Shown here: positions 27,601 through 34,955 of the stretch, piece by piece | Layout: the number at the start of each line of letters is the position of its first letter | Numbering within the stretch: the stretch's first letter is position 1 | Notes under the pieces: model-generated | Database searches by the model: none | Told to the model about the DNA's origin: nothing | The model's input: the letters and a program-made list of their open reading frames with translations, nothing else | Assembly: GCF_021083305.1 (NCBI RefSeq) | Contig: NZ_JAJFAY010000008.1 | Span: 124,001 to 188,000, forward strand | Reading direction: 5' to 3' | Length of the DNA stretch: 64,000 nt | DNA from: Haladaptatus sp. DYF46 | GTDB taxonomy: Archaea > Halobacteriota > Halobacteria > Halobacteriales > Haladaptataceae | Made by a program: the position numbers and the translations under genes

Positions 27601-28169
27601 AGCCACAGGCCGACCTCACCGCGGCTCGTGCTGACGACTACATCGTCGAGAACCAGTTTCGGCTCTCAGCGTACGATAACGGGAATCTGGCGATCGGCGA
27701 GTCGGTTGACCACGTTGGTGCGGATGAACTGTACGAGGTTCGACTACAGGTCTCTGGGAACACCATGCGAGCGCGGTGGTGGCCAACTAGTGCAGAAGAA
27801 CCCAACGAGTGGGACCTTGAGGGGTCCGCGCCCACAGAAGAGCCCGGCTACGCCGGACTCGGCCATTGGATCGGCGAGTCCTATCAGATCTACGCTTTCG
27901 GGGTCGGCGTCGGTGGAGCCGCGGCCCCCACGTCACAACTCAGCGATCAACCCCCAGCCGTCGTAGGCGATTCGAAGCCAACCGACCCGGACGGTGACGG
28001 GCTATATGAGGACGTCAATGGAGACGGTGAAGCCAACTACGACGATATCGTCGATCTCTTCGACAACTATGATGACTCGGCCGTCCAGGACAATGCGTAT
28101 GCTTACGATTTCAACGACAACGGCAATCTCGACTTCGATGACATCGTCGAGTTCTTCCGCTCGCTGTAA
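24687..28169 (+). CDS. Exported ThuA-quinoprotein sugar dehydrogenase with C-terminal dockerin
   Basis: A 1160-residue protein starting at GTG 24687 with a Tat-like signal (YRRQVLQTVGGLSMAGLAG, Arg17-Arg18). Domains: ThuA-like glutamine-amidotransferase fold 58-306 (VSLTPGYRHGS, FVGIHSAVDN, DHPISWCQ); soluble-glucose/sorbosone-dehydrogenase-like propeller 315-767 (GLFGLELDPDF, DMQFGPDGRLYIATGDD, GCRNPFRLHVD); CARDB/NEW3-type beta domain 770-880; a concanavalin-like domain 885-1075; dockerin-like calcium repeats 1095-1160 (DPDGDGLYEDVNGDGE and DFNDNGNLDFDD). ThuA with GSDH propellers is a recurrent pairing in bacterial carbohydrate clusters. No cupredoxin is present, so a partner must accept electrons if it is a quinoprotein. 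It follows the giant gene by 166 bases and probably acts with it at the cell surface. Confidence 0.8.
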   Translation: MRNPETSGSEKISTAYRRQVLQTVGGLSMAGLAGAASGKPPSSTDDVLAQTQSPSVGSDPAILIVSLTPGYRHGSIPAGNQAIKELGDKIAEESGAEEVRVDLIDSENDTTPPTEFPTDVEELNQYDVLVFNSSNDANPPQSTETVVLNEEQADAFEEYIRSGGGFVGIHSAVDNQTDGSFFNGMFQTYYKDHPDGTQHGQIHVTDRVHPSTKNLPLEWNLEAEWYNFTRNPRGNVHVLCTADESTYDELGYDGGEMEGTDHPISWCQNVDGGRAWYTGLGHLPEQFEDETFREHLLGGIMWAAGYVDGEATGTIWDTKGYDQVVGSLTDPTAMAVTDDGQVFFTHGGTNREVSDEPARISVYDPETESVSEALSFDIYTGENTGLFGLELDPDFTENGWVYLQYAPLGESVNRISRFTYSDGSIDLSTEKQLLDVDTQRETCCHAGGDMQFGPDGRLYIATGDDTNPFHSSGYAPIDEREGRKYYDAQRTAGNTADLRGSILRIEPQDDGSYTIPEDNLFTETNGYGDEIDNGLVRPEIYVLGCRNPFRLHVDSKTGHLWYSDYGPDADAWDAERGPPGIVEFNRVSEAHFSGWPYFVGPNIPFKDYDFETETANGAFDPENPTNNSPNNTGLTDLPPAREATIYYPANWSALVDDVPDYAQDYLPEEPPFPEVEGGAPMVGPVYRNQPEFGDDALSEYYDGKYFMMEYNRGWIQYVTFDDDGEVLEIEPFMSDTNFGINWEMETAPDGSIYHMDFTGSVNRITGGSLSAASVSIGLEEDSLQPGQSTTGTITIRNISENDLSDVEISVASSEEKIQVTPSSQTAFDSIAPGESKSVEYEVNIGSDAAQGSYDVETEVSFAYEGENRSVSSSVSVSVSDPQASDQYFWQASEYEAGTQPDTWKPKANVEEWGIKEDDDGAYLGLEGSAEQRTSLRFTEPDKAVEMEVWARAKSVDESGDYWVYGRGYGEDKPQADLTAARADDYIVENQFRLSAYDNGNLAIGESVDHVGADELYEVRLQVSGNTMRARWWPTSAEEPNEWDLEGSAPTEEPGYAGLGHWIGESYQIYAFGVGVGGAAAPTSQLSDQPPAVVGDSKPTDPDGDGLYEDVNGDGEANYDDIVDLFDNYDDSAVQDNAYAYDFNDNGNLDFDDIVEFFRSL

Positions 28170-28984
28170 TTACTTGTTTATTATTTTTTGAACACTCATA
28201 ATACGAGAGATTTCTCAAATAGTAAGCCACACCACGACGTTTAATGATAAGAAGTACAAAATCAAATGACATTTTTTCAAGGAGTAAGTGGCGTTTGTAT
28301 GGATGAATTGAAAATCCAGATTCTGAATAATTTACCTGCTCTATTGTTGGATTTTCCAAAATATATTTTCTAAGCACAGATAACACATAGTGAATTCTGA
28401 AATTCAACGTTATCTCAACATATATGTGGAATACCAAGAGAAGCTAAAGAAATATTCCTCGACAATATGTTTATAATTTCAGAATTGTTGATTATTTTGA
28501 TCTCATCGGAATTTGATTACTGTTTGGTCTGATTCTCACTTGTATTTCTGAGTACTCGTGTTTTGCGGTGGCTAAGATTACATAAGTAGTATTGTAAAGG
28601 AACCGGGTTTTTCTGCACGTGTTTGAAGCGGAATATAAGAATCTCACTCTAAGAATTCTATAGCACAAACAATGAAAACAAATGGGAAGTCTAACTAATC
28701 AAGATTGAGAATCAAGAAGTTCACAGCAGTATCTTGATTTGACCTAGAGGACTGGTTAGAGAGACGTTAGGGACGATGATTACTCCAGTGACTATATTAG
28801 CCTTTAGAGGCTCGTGGGAATTTACCATGACCACCCTTAATGTCTCTTGGAAAAGTTGGGGATCTCGTTCGTAGAAGAAGGACCACAATGAAGACGACTT
28901 GCGGACTGGCTTAGAGAAATACTGTGCAAATACTTGCTCGGACAGCATAGTTATATATCTCCCGGTTTTATTCAATTGCCTGCC
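28170..28984. other. AT-rich intergenic region
   Basis: About 815 bases, distinctly AT-rich against the flanking genes, with no supported reading frame on either strand. The last 60 bases hold a TATATAT stretch (28951-28957) suitable as the promoter of the following broken gene. Confidence 0.5.
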
Positions 28985-29696
28985 ATGACATCAGATGGTA
29001 ATCAAACGCCAAATTCAACAGCAAACAGATTCGTCAGTCGCTCCCACTACGCCGCAGAGAGTATCTCAAATTTACTGGAACAGCCACTACAGGGACGTTC
29101 ACAGCGATAAAAGGTGTGACTGCAAAAGACAACATTTCGCAGAATGGTAACAAGGATACTAATCTCCATTCCCCGAGTAATTCACTCTATCTATACCGAA
29201 TCAAGGATGGCAATCCCGTCGAAATGTCCTCTACCTCTGTGGATTTTGACTCGCATGTTGATGAATGGATTGAGGGAACGATAATCTGGGACACAGGGAT
29301 GCTATTAGCTGCAATCTTATTGACTCCCAAGGTACTGAGATCTGTAGAGTGTCTGCATCTGACGATAGCTTTAGTCAAGGTGGCATCGGGTTCCGAGCTG
29401 AGAAAACGGATGAGTCATCCGGCATCATAGTCGACAATGTGCGAATGATCTCTCTAGACGATAACACTAGTGACAGACCAGGTCCTGTAGTCGGCGATTC
29501 GAAGCCAGCGGATTTAGACGGTAATGGCAAGTATGAGGACATCAACGGTGACGGAGAGGGGAACTACGATGACGTCGTAGATTTCTTTAACAACTTCGAG
29601 GTTTCAGCCGTGCAGGAGAATTCAGATGCGTTTGATTTCAATGAGAACGGCTATCTGGACTTCGATGATATCATCGAACTCTCTCGTTCGTATTGA
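28985..29696 (+). pseudogene. Decayed Tat-exported dockerin protein (lectin-like domain plus dockerin)
   Basis: Three successive frames reconstruct one gene. The ATG at 28985 gives about 15 residues. A frameshift near 29030-29045 leads to a twin-arginine signal (RRREYLKFTGTATTGTF, in the frame of 29116) and a stretch resembling the concanavalin-like domain of the 1160-residue protein. A second shift near 29297 leads to DAISC-type sequence, GGIGFRAEKTDESSGIIVDNVRM and a dockerin-like end (DLDGNGKYEDINGDGEGNYDD, then DFNENGYLDFDD), very like the dockerin of the preceding gene. At about 235 codons it is a short relative made only of signal, binding domain and dockerin, now inactivated. Two independent shifts make sequencing error unlikely. 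Confidence 0.75.
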
Positions 29697-29738
29697 AAGT
29701 TCAAATTTTTAAAAATGAAGGATTTTCTATCTAGGTCA

Positions 29739-30344
29739 TCAGTCGTCGGTAGCCTGAGTGACTTCCTCGGACTCTAGCGCATCAGCAATTGTTTCACAGA
29801 ACTCCGGTAGATTGTCTGGACGCCGCCCGGTCACGATGTTCCCATCTCGAACAGTACCGGTGTCTTTGACCGTTGCACCGGCGTTCGCGAGATCCGTGTG
29901 TATTTCCTGCACCCCACACACCTCCCGATCCTCGATGAGGTCAGCCTCGACCAGAATCCATGGACCGTGACAGATCGCGGCCACAAGCTTTCCGGCTTCG
30001 AAGATTTCTTTCGTGAGTTCGATGACTTCCGAAACAGAACGCAGGTGGTCCGGAGAAAATCCTCCAGGAAAGAGGATACAGTCAATGCTCTCTGCGTCTA
30101 GTTCCTCGAGGTCAGCGACCGTGTAATGGACCCCCTCTTGCAGGATAATCGGGGGCGCAGGAGTACCGAACCGGCCTCGAACAGGTTCCTGATCCGACCC
30201 TTCATGGGCATTGAAGCCTGCGTTGATCGGCACTAACTGAACGTCTGCTCCTTGGTGAGACAGTTGGAGAAGGCAGTACTCCATTTCGATATCCTCGAAT
30301 TCATGCCCAACAAGAATCGCTACCGTCTTATTTTCGGACACCAT
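29739..30344 (-). CDS. DJ-1/PfpI family protein
   Basis: A 201-residue member of the DJ-1/PfpI superfamily, which includes glyoxalase III/protein deglycases and amidotransferase-like proteins. It starts TVAILVGHEFEDIEMEY, has the glutamate-bearing strand before DCILFPGGFSPDHLR, and the nucleophile elbow AAICHGPWIL with Cys in the canonical position. The C-terminal VTGRRPDNLPEFCETIADAL is typical. It would help remove dicarbonyl damage, which fits a sugar-oxidising neighbourhood, but many haloarchaea carry several copies. It is convergent with the broken dockerin gene. Confidence 0.9.
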   Translation of the reverse strand: MVSENKTVAILVGHEFEDIEMEYCLLQLSHQGADVQLVPINAGFNAHEGSDQEPVRGRFGTPAPPIILQEGVHYTVADLEELDAESIDCILFPGGFSPDHLRSVSEVIELTKEIFEAGKLVAAICHGPWILVEADLIEDREVCGVQEIHTDLANAGATVKDTGTVRDGNIVTGRRPDNLPEFCETIADALESEEVTQATDD

Positions 30345-31494
30345 GTGATATTACACCACTAGAAAAACATCAGATAAATATTAAACCTTTCGGAAAATAG
30401 AACAGTTACAACGTAGCTACGGTCACCCTCTTGAACGTTCATAAGAGACCGTAATCCGCTCGCCAAGCAAGAATCGCCGAGAACATTTCCTCAGAGAGTG
30501 ACAAGGAAGGCTAGATCCACTCTTGGAAACTCTTTGATTGTCGTCAAGGAAGTAGCGCACAGATATCGCAAGGGCTCCGGGGTGGTTGCACTTCCGCTTA
30601 GAGAACAAAGCGGCAGTGGACGAGACACCACCACTTCCAGTGTAACCACCCGATAGATGCGCTCTATCTCCCGTGAAAAACCACACAATGGTTGATAAAT
30701 CCTATGACGCAATATCAAATCTGTGCATTCGGGAGAAGAGACTACTTCGGCTATAGAGACTCTAGATTGTTCGGTTTCAAGCGATTCTAATGCCTGCATC
30801 AAATTCAAATTGGAATTGGAACCCAATTCTGGTTAGCATCCAAACTCATTCACGATTTACCGATTAGTTGAGCCAGCGCTGCCGTATCGGCTTCAAAATA
30901 ATCGACATCGCATAAATAATCATGATTCTCTATTAAGTTTCCAACCTGACCTATGGACGTCTATGCATTGAATGCATCAGTTCAATTGTTGACCACCATA
31001 GTAATTACTGAGTTAGCTAATTGAGCACAGTAGGCAAAGCCCACTAAGTTGGTAAAAGCCTTATGTAATCCTCGAGTGGGAGCTTCAAGTGAGAACCAGA
31101 TCAAATTTAACAAAAATCATGGAGATAATATTCTGTACTTTTATGAGATTGATAAAAGACTACAAAACCGACTAGATATCAATCTGAATGCTGGATTATC
31201 GACCACAAGGCGGAATTACTCAAAAAGGACCTAACTACTAAGCCAACATAGTTGACTTTGCTAAGACAGCCAACTTAGTAGACTCAGTAAACTTAACAGA
31301 CGATGTAGTCTTTGCAGACGGTGGAGAGCCTGCGAAGTTAAACATGTGTACAGAGTTCACTAATTCTACGAACACAGCCCATTTTGCTGACTTATGTCTG
31401 ACGAACTTTTATCATCTGATCCCAACGAGTTGTATGGGAATATGGTAGCGCTAAGAAACAGACTTAGCATACCTCGCACGCAAGTTGTTAAAAT
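30345..31494. other. Intergenic region upstream of the partition genes
   Basis: About 1150 bases without a convincing gene. The left half has only a weak minus-strand frame. The right half is AT-rich and holds the imperfect repeats described at 31242-31313, next to parA, where a partition site would be expected. Confidence 0.45.
31242..31313. repeat. Imperfect ~27-bp repeats upstream of parA (candidate centromere)
   Basis: GCCAAC recurs at 31242 and 31269, each followed after one base by TAGT, one base and GACT, about 18 of 27 positions matching. A third, shorter copy (TAGTCTTTGCAGAC) follows at about 31305. Such short spaced repeats beside a ParA gene are a common form of plasmid partition site; the assignment is inference. 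Confidence 0.3.
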
Positions 31495-32463
31495 ATGAAT
31501 TCGACAACCAAAACATACCAAATTCCAAATATGACCAGTGAAACAGTCGAAGTCAAAGATGTGGAAAGAGAACCGATTACTGGACAAGCAGTAAGCGTGA
31601 ATATGCTAAAAGGAGGTGTTGGGAAGTCCATTCTCGCACTGAATATCGCTGATCGGTTGTCTGTCCGTGGTCACGATGTTCTGTTTATTGATCTTGACCC
31701 GAACGGCCACATAACAGAAAGTCTTGGGTACGAAGACGTATTTGCCGATCCAACCCACGATCTTACGAATATAGTTATTCACGAATACGGTGAATTCGAA
31801 GAGTATATTTATCCTACAGATTGGGAATGGGACTTTGTCCCTGCCTCGGTTAAACTGAGTACCCTCGAGAGTGAATTGAGTGATAACAGCATCACTCTCC
31901 TCAAAAGAAACTTTGTCCAACCGCTCCTTGAGAATGAAGAATACGATTATATTATCATGGACGGTGGAGGAGAGTGGAGTCATATTGCGAAGGCAGCATA
32001 CGGAGCGGCCGCTCGCACTATAATTCCGATTCCACCAGGAGATATGAATCGGTCAGGATTTAAACGAACCTATGACCGGGTTATTAGTGAAATGCCTGAC
32101 GAGTTAGACTTCAAAATTCTCGCAATCGTACCGAACATGATAACAGAGTTCATTAAACACGATAAAGCCGATAGACGCCTACTCGAAAACTTAAATCGAT
32201 CAGAAACATTCTCTAAATATCTTCCCTCATTTGCTCGTATCCCGCCAAAAGATTGGGATGCTATCGATTCTGGTGAGATAGACGTTCCAAAACCGGGGCT
32301 GCGGAAGAATTCGAATCTTGAGAATGCACTAGAAGAAGAAAATATGCCATTTGGACGGTACATCGAAATACAGGATTCGATAAGTCAGAACGACGAACTA
32401 ACGCTCAACCATTTGGACGAGCTAGCTCGGATTATTGAGCAAGGAGGAGTTACCAATGAGTGA
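31495..32463 (+). CDS. ParA-family partition ATPase
   Basis: A 322-residue Walker-type ATPase for plasmid segregation. Deviant Walker A KGGVGKSILALNIA (about residues 40-53) with the signature lysine, A-prime motif VLFIDLDPNGHITESLG and Walker B YIIMDGGGEW, where the usual D-x-P-P is replaced by DGGG. An N-terminal extension of about 35 residues is not strongly basic. The following small gene overlaps its stop codon, giving the usual two-gene par operon. ParA binds DNA non-specifically and is stimulated by the centromere-binding partner. Together with the nearby origin this marks a self-maintaining replicon. Confidence 0.9.
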   Translation: MNSTTKTYQIPNMTSETVEVKDVEREPITGQAVSVNMLKGGVGKSILALNIADRLSVRGHDVLFIDLDPNGHITESLGYEDVFADPTHDLTNIVIHEYGEFEEYIYPTDWEWDFVPASVKLSTLESELSDNSITLLKRNFVQPLLENEEYDYIIMDGGGEWSHIAKAAYGAAARTIIPIPPGDMNRSGFKRTYDRVISEMPDELDFKILAIVPNMITEFIKHDKADRRLLENLNRSETFSKYLPSFARIPPKDWDAIDSGEIDVPKPGLRKNSNLENALEEENMPFGRYIEIQDSISQNDELTLNHLDELARIIEQGGVTNE

Positions 32464-32878
32464 ATTTGATGACTTTGTCACTCGAGATGAAAATGAGGAA
32501 AAAAGGCACCAACCAAAAAAGTCAAAGCGTGAATCAGAGACCTCTGCTGTGGATAAAAAAGAATCTCAAGCCTCGAAGACAGAAATGTCAGGAATGGTTG
32601 ATGATCCAGAGGCAACACAAGACCAAAAAACGGAAATAACAAATAGTAATTCGAAAACTTGGAATCGCGAACAGTTTGCGATGTTCTTCAAAGAAGCAGA
32701 AGTCTTTGGGTATGAGGATCTTATGTACGATGCGAAGGGGGACTTAAAGAGAGAATACAATGTTAGAAACGACAAACGATATGAGATCGATCAGGCATTT
32801 ATCGAGTTAGCACTCGAACGGATCAGCTCAGAAGATCTCGCAAAGCGTCTGATCGAAAATCGTGGATTCGATCTCTAA
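32456..32878 (+). CDS. Small partner protein of ParA (putative centromere-binding/partition protein)
   Basis: A 140-residue protein starting at ATG 32456, which overlaps the parA stop by 8 bases and is preceded by a strong Shine-Dalgarno AAGGAGG, so it is translationally coupled to parA. The first 70 residues are highly charged, Lys/Glu-rich and probably disordered. The C-terminal part (NREQFAMFFKEAEVFGYEDLMYD to the end) is helical and conserved-looking. There is no recognisable ParB, HTH or ribbon-helix-helix motif. Position is the main evidence: second genes of ParA operons usually bind the centromere and stimulate ParA. Confidence 0.6.
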   Translation: MSEFDDFVTRDENEEKRHQPKKSKRESETSAVDKKESQASKTEMSGMVDDPEATQDQKTEITNSNSKTWNREQFAMFFKEAEVFGYEDLMYDAKGDLKREYNVRNDKRYEIDQAFIELALERISSEDLAKRLIENRGFDL

Positions 32879-33348
32879 GAAGCGTACCGTCTACAATTTT
32901 GCTCGTGGTAACTGAGCGAGTTCTCACAATGAGCAATCAACAGATTAACTATTTTTGTGCATGGATAAGTGTTATCACTACTCAAGTTCGTTGATGATGC
33001 CAACTTATTTTTCTTCTCATCTAGGGACAATGAAGAAGGTACTGAACTAAAGGACTTTGACTGCAACAGCCTCGGTGACTTCTCATGTTGGCCATGCATG
33101 AGGACAGGATGGAAGATGCCACCGAACTAACTACTACTTCAGCTTTTTTGTCCCCTGTCATGGCAAGTTGTTGCCCCGGCTACTACCGATCAGTGAGCGT
33201 TCGCGGTGAGTGCGGATGCAACAACTGACGATCCCTCTAAGAGGCTTATTGATACTCTTCGATCTGCTCGTCCTTATCTAGACGAAGACAATAACAGGAA
33301 CAGTACAGATAGAGTAACAAGCAGAATAGCACAGTATCCGATTGATAG
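32879..33348. other. Intergenic region without a supported gene
   Basis: About 470 bases between the par operon and the convergent 192-residue gene. No frame with a start and plausible composition was found. Confidence 0.45.
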
Positions 33349-33927
33349 CTAAGGGAGTGCTTCAACACATTCCATAAGATCGTCTTCCGACTGCCAGATA
33401 CACGGGCGGTCTGCATCGTTGAGCATGTCAAAGATTGCAGTCTGCATTCCGCTATACGGCTTTTCAAGATTGACGTTCGTATCGACCTCACCAGAATCAA
33501 TGCCGGAATAGTCACGCTTGAAGACACGTGTCTTCGTAAAATAGGCCTCTAAAGCAGTGAAATACCCCTGTTCGACGAGAAAGCCACCACTATCGTGTTC
33601 GGTTACACCGACTAGATAATCAGTATAATCCGCCAGAAGTCGGAATTTGACGTACGTGTTGACCCATTCGCTTCGAATATCCACCATCAGAAATGCGTAG
33701 GTATCGGTTCGCCGATTGAGACGATCTTTGACCAATTGAAGCCGATATATTTCCGGTCGTCCGTAGCTACCGAGAACGAAGTAAGCGGACTCATTTGTGA
33801 AAATGGGCGATAATTCTGCAACACTGTGTTTGAGCTCTTCATATTCTTGTGGGGTGAGCGATGTGCTATGGAGATGTTCTTTGGCTTTCTCAGCGATATC
33901 TGCCGGAGTTTGTTCGTCCGTTCCCAT
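33349..33927 (-). CDS. Haloarchaeal replicon-associated hypothetical protein
   Basis: A 192-residue soluble acidic protein. It begins with a helical segment (residues 1-45), followed by an alpha/beta region with FVLGSYGRPEIYRLQLVKDRLNRR and FLMVDIRSEWVNTYVKFRLLADYTDYLVGVTEHD, then GGFLVEQGYF. The family is not recognised. The GSYG start and repeated aspartates suggest a nucleotide- or nucleic-acid-handling fold, but no catalytic motif can be named. It is divergent from the wHTH gene and lies within the replicon backbone, so a maintenance or defence role is possible but unproven. Confidence 0.65.
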   Translation of the reverse strand: MGTDEQTPADIAEKAKEHLHSTSLTPQEYEELKHSVAELSPIFTNESAYFVLGSYGRPEIYRLQLVKDRLNRRTDTYAFLMVDIRSEWVNTYVKFRLLADYTDYLVGVTEHDSGGFLVEQGYFTALEAYFTKTRVFKRDYSGIDSGEVDTNVNLEKPYSGMQTAIFDMLNDADRPCIWQSEDDLMECVEALP

Positions 33928-34046
33928 TGTTTTCGTAGTCTCAATCGCAGTGTATCAATGTAGCGACTTCATCGGTGACTACATCACAATAGACCGATTC
34001 GTATTTCGGCGAAACGCTTTTGCACTCACTACTCGAAGAAACAAGT

Positions 34047-34457
34047 ATGAGCACGTCTGGCCACACATCGTCTGACCTCGACAATGTTCGGAAACGGTTG
34101 AACGTCGTCACTCAGGAGACTCGGTTTTCACTTATTCAGGACATCCTGGGACATCCATCACAACTTCCAACGTTGAAAGAACTAGACTATGTAAACCCAA
34201 GTAAAAGCCAAACTACGATTCGTCAACATCTTCAACAACTCGTCGATGTAGGTATCCTGGAAGAGGTGTTCCTCCCTGACGAGCAACGACAGAACAACCT
34301 CCCGTACAAGTTCTATGGAATTAGTGACGAAGGACGGGCGTTCCTCGACGAACATGGACTCTTGCGTGCCGAAGAAACATTGCAGACGATATTTGCTCGG
34401 GTCGAAAAATCTGACGCGATCAAACGGTACCAGACTGCACCTCGCCCTGATCAGTGA
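34047..34457 (+). CDS. Winged-helix DNA-binding protein beside the origin
   Basis: A 136-residue protein from ATG 34047. Residues about 20-95 form a winged helix: LIQDILGHPSQLPTLKELDYVNP, recognition helix SKSQTTIRQHLQQLVDVGILEEV, then a wing ending YKFYGISDEGRAFLDEHGLL. The C-terminal TLQTIFARVEKSDAIKRYQ is helical and may dimerise. It resembles ArsR/MarR-type haloarchaeal regulators. Location immediately before the origin repeats and orc1/cdc6 suggests control of replication or copy number. An in-frame ATG/GTG region nine codons upstream was not used because haloarchaeal relatives begin close to this ATG. Confidence 0.75.
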   Translation: MSTSGHTSSDLDNVRKRLNVVTQETRFSLIQDILGHPSQLPTLKELDYVNPSKSQTTIRQHLQQLVDVGILEEVFLPDEQRQNNLPYKFYGISDEGRAFLDEHGLLRAEETLQTIFARVEKSDAIKRYQTAPRPDQ

Positions 34458-34479
34458 TGAGACGGGACTACTGCAACCA

Positions 34480-34542
34480 CCCACACCACACTTCCGCAGT
34501 CCGTGTCGTTTATAAACCAGACACACACCACTCTTCCGGAGT
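34480..34542 (-). repeat. Left ORB pair
   Basis: Read on the minus strand, the two copies are ACTGCGGAAGTGTGGTGTG and AACTCCGGAAGAGTGGTGTG, matching the right-hand copies at 34702 (GCGG type) and 34840 (CCGG type), so the two sides are partly mirror images. Confidence 0.85.
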
Positions 34543-34701
34543 TCAAAGGGAAGACAGTCTGCTATATCATATCCAAGCTACTACCTAAACAGCCGATAGT
34601 TTTATGCCAAAGCATATCAAATTACTCCGTACTACATTTTACTAGAAGTGGATGAGACTGATTCAAGAAGATACTAGAAGACCGCCCCGTCATCGTGTTT
34701 T

Positions 34702-34920
34702 AACTGCGGAAGTGTGGTGTGTGTGTCTACAATATCTCGAGTAGTTTCCCCTGATTCCTACTTTCACCAACTCCGGAAGTACGGTGTTCTCCTGAACTCC
34801 GGAAGAGTGGTGTCCCCGAGAAACGTGCCAATACTGTGCAACTCCGGAAGAGTGGTGTCTGACGCTTATAAAAACCACCTGGACTACGGAAGCTACAGAA
34901 TCTCCGGAAGTTGTGGTCCG
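34702..34920 (+). repeat. Right ORB array (five copies)
   Basis: Copies start at 34702 (AACTGCGGAAGTGTGGTGTG), 34769 (AACTCCGGAAGTACGGTGTT), 34795 and 34840 (both AACTCCGGAAGAGTGGTGTC) and 34900 (ATCTCCGGAAGTTGTGGTCC). Intervals are 67, 26, 45 and 60 bases. A weak half-copy (CTACGGAAGCT) sits near 34884. Confidence 0.85.
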
Positions 34921-34925
34921 GCAAA

Positions 34926-34933
34926 TTTAAATA
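34926..34933 (+). promoter_or_regulatory. TATA box of orc1/cdc6
   Basis: TTTAAATA lies 23-30 bases before the ATG at 34956. The last ORB ends at 34920, covering the BRE position, which suggests the initiator represses its own gene. Confidence 0.5.
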
Positions 34934-34955
34934 TGCTGCCATTGAGAACGTTACT

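Larger units (their letters stand above)
34480..34920. other. Replication origin with origin recognition boxes
   Basis: A 440-base non-coding segment directly before orc1/cdc6 carries at least seven copies of a motif of consensus AACTCCGGAAGAGTGGTGTC, the haloarchaeal ORB/mini-ORB form bound by Orc1/Cdc6. Two copies (34480-34500, 34522-34542) point left; five (from 34702, 34769, 34795, 34840 and 34900) point right. The stretch between the two groups, about 34555-34680, is AT-rich and is the likely unwinding element. Inverted ORB groups flanking an AT-rich core next to the initiator gene is the standard archaeal origin layout. Confidence 0.9.

Noticed and set aside
30491..30826. Minus-strand frame starting with a plausible helical N-terminus
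   Set aside because: Only the first 30 residues look protein-like; the rest has Cys/Pro-rich, non-halophilic composition and no homology pattern.
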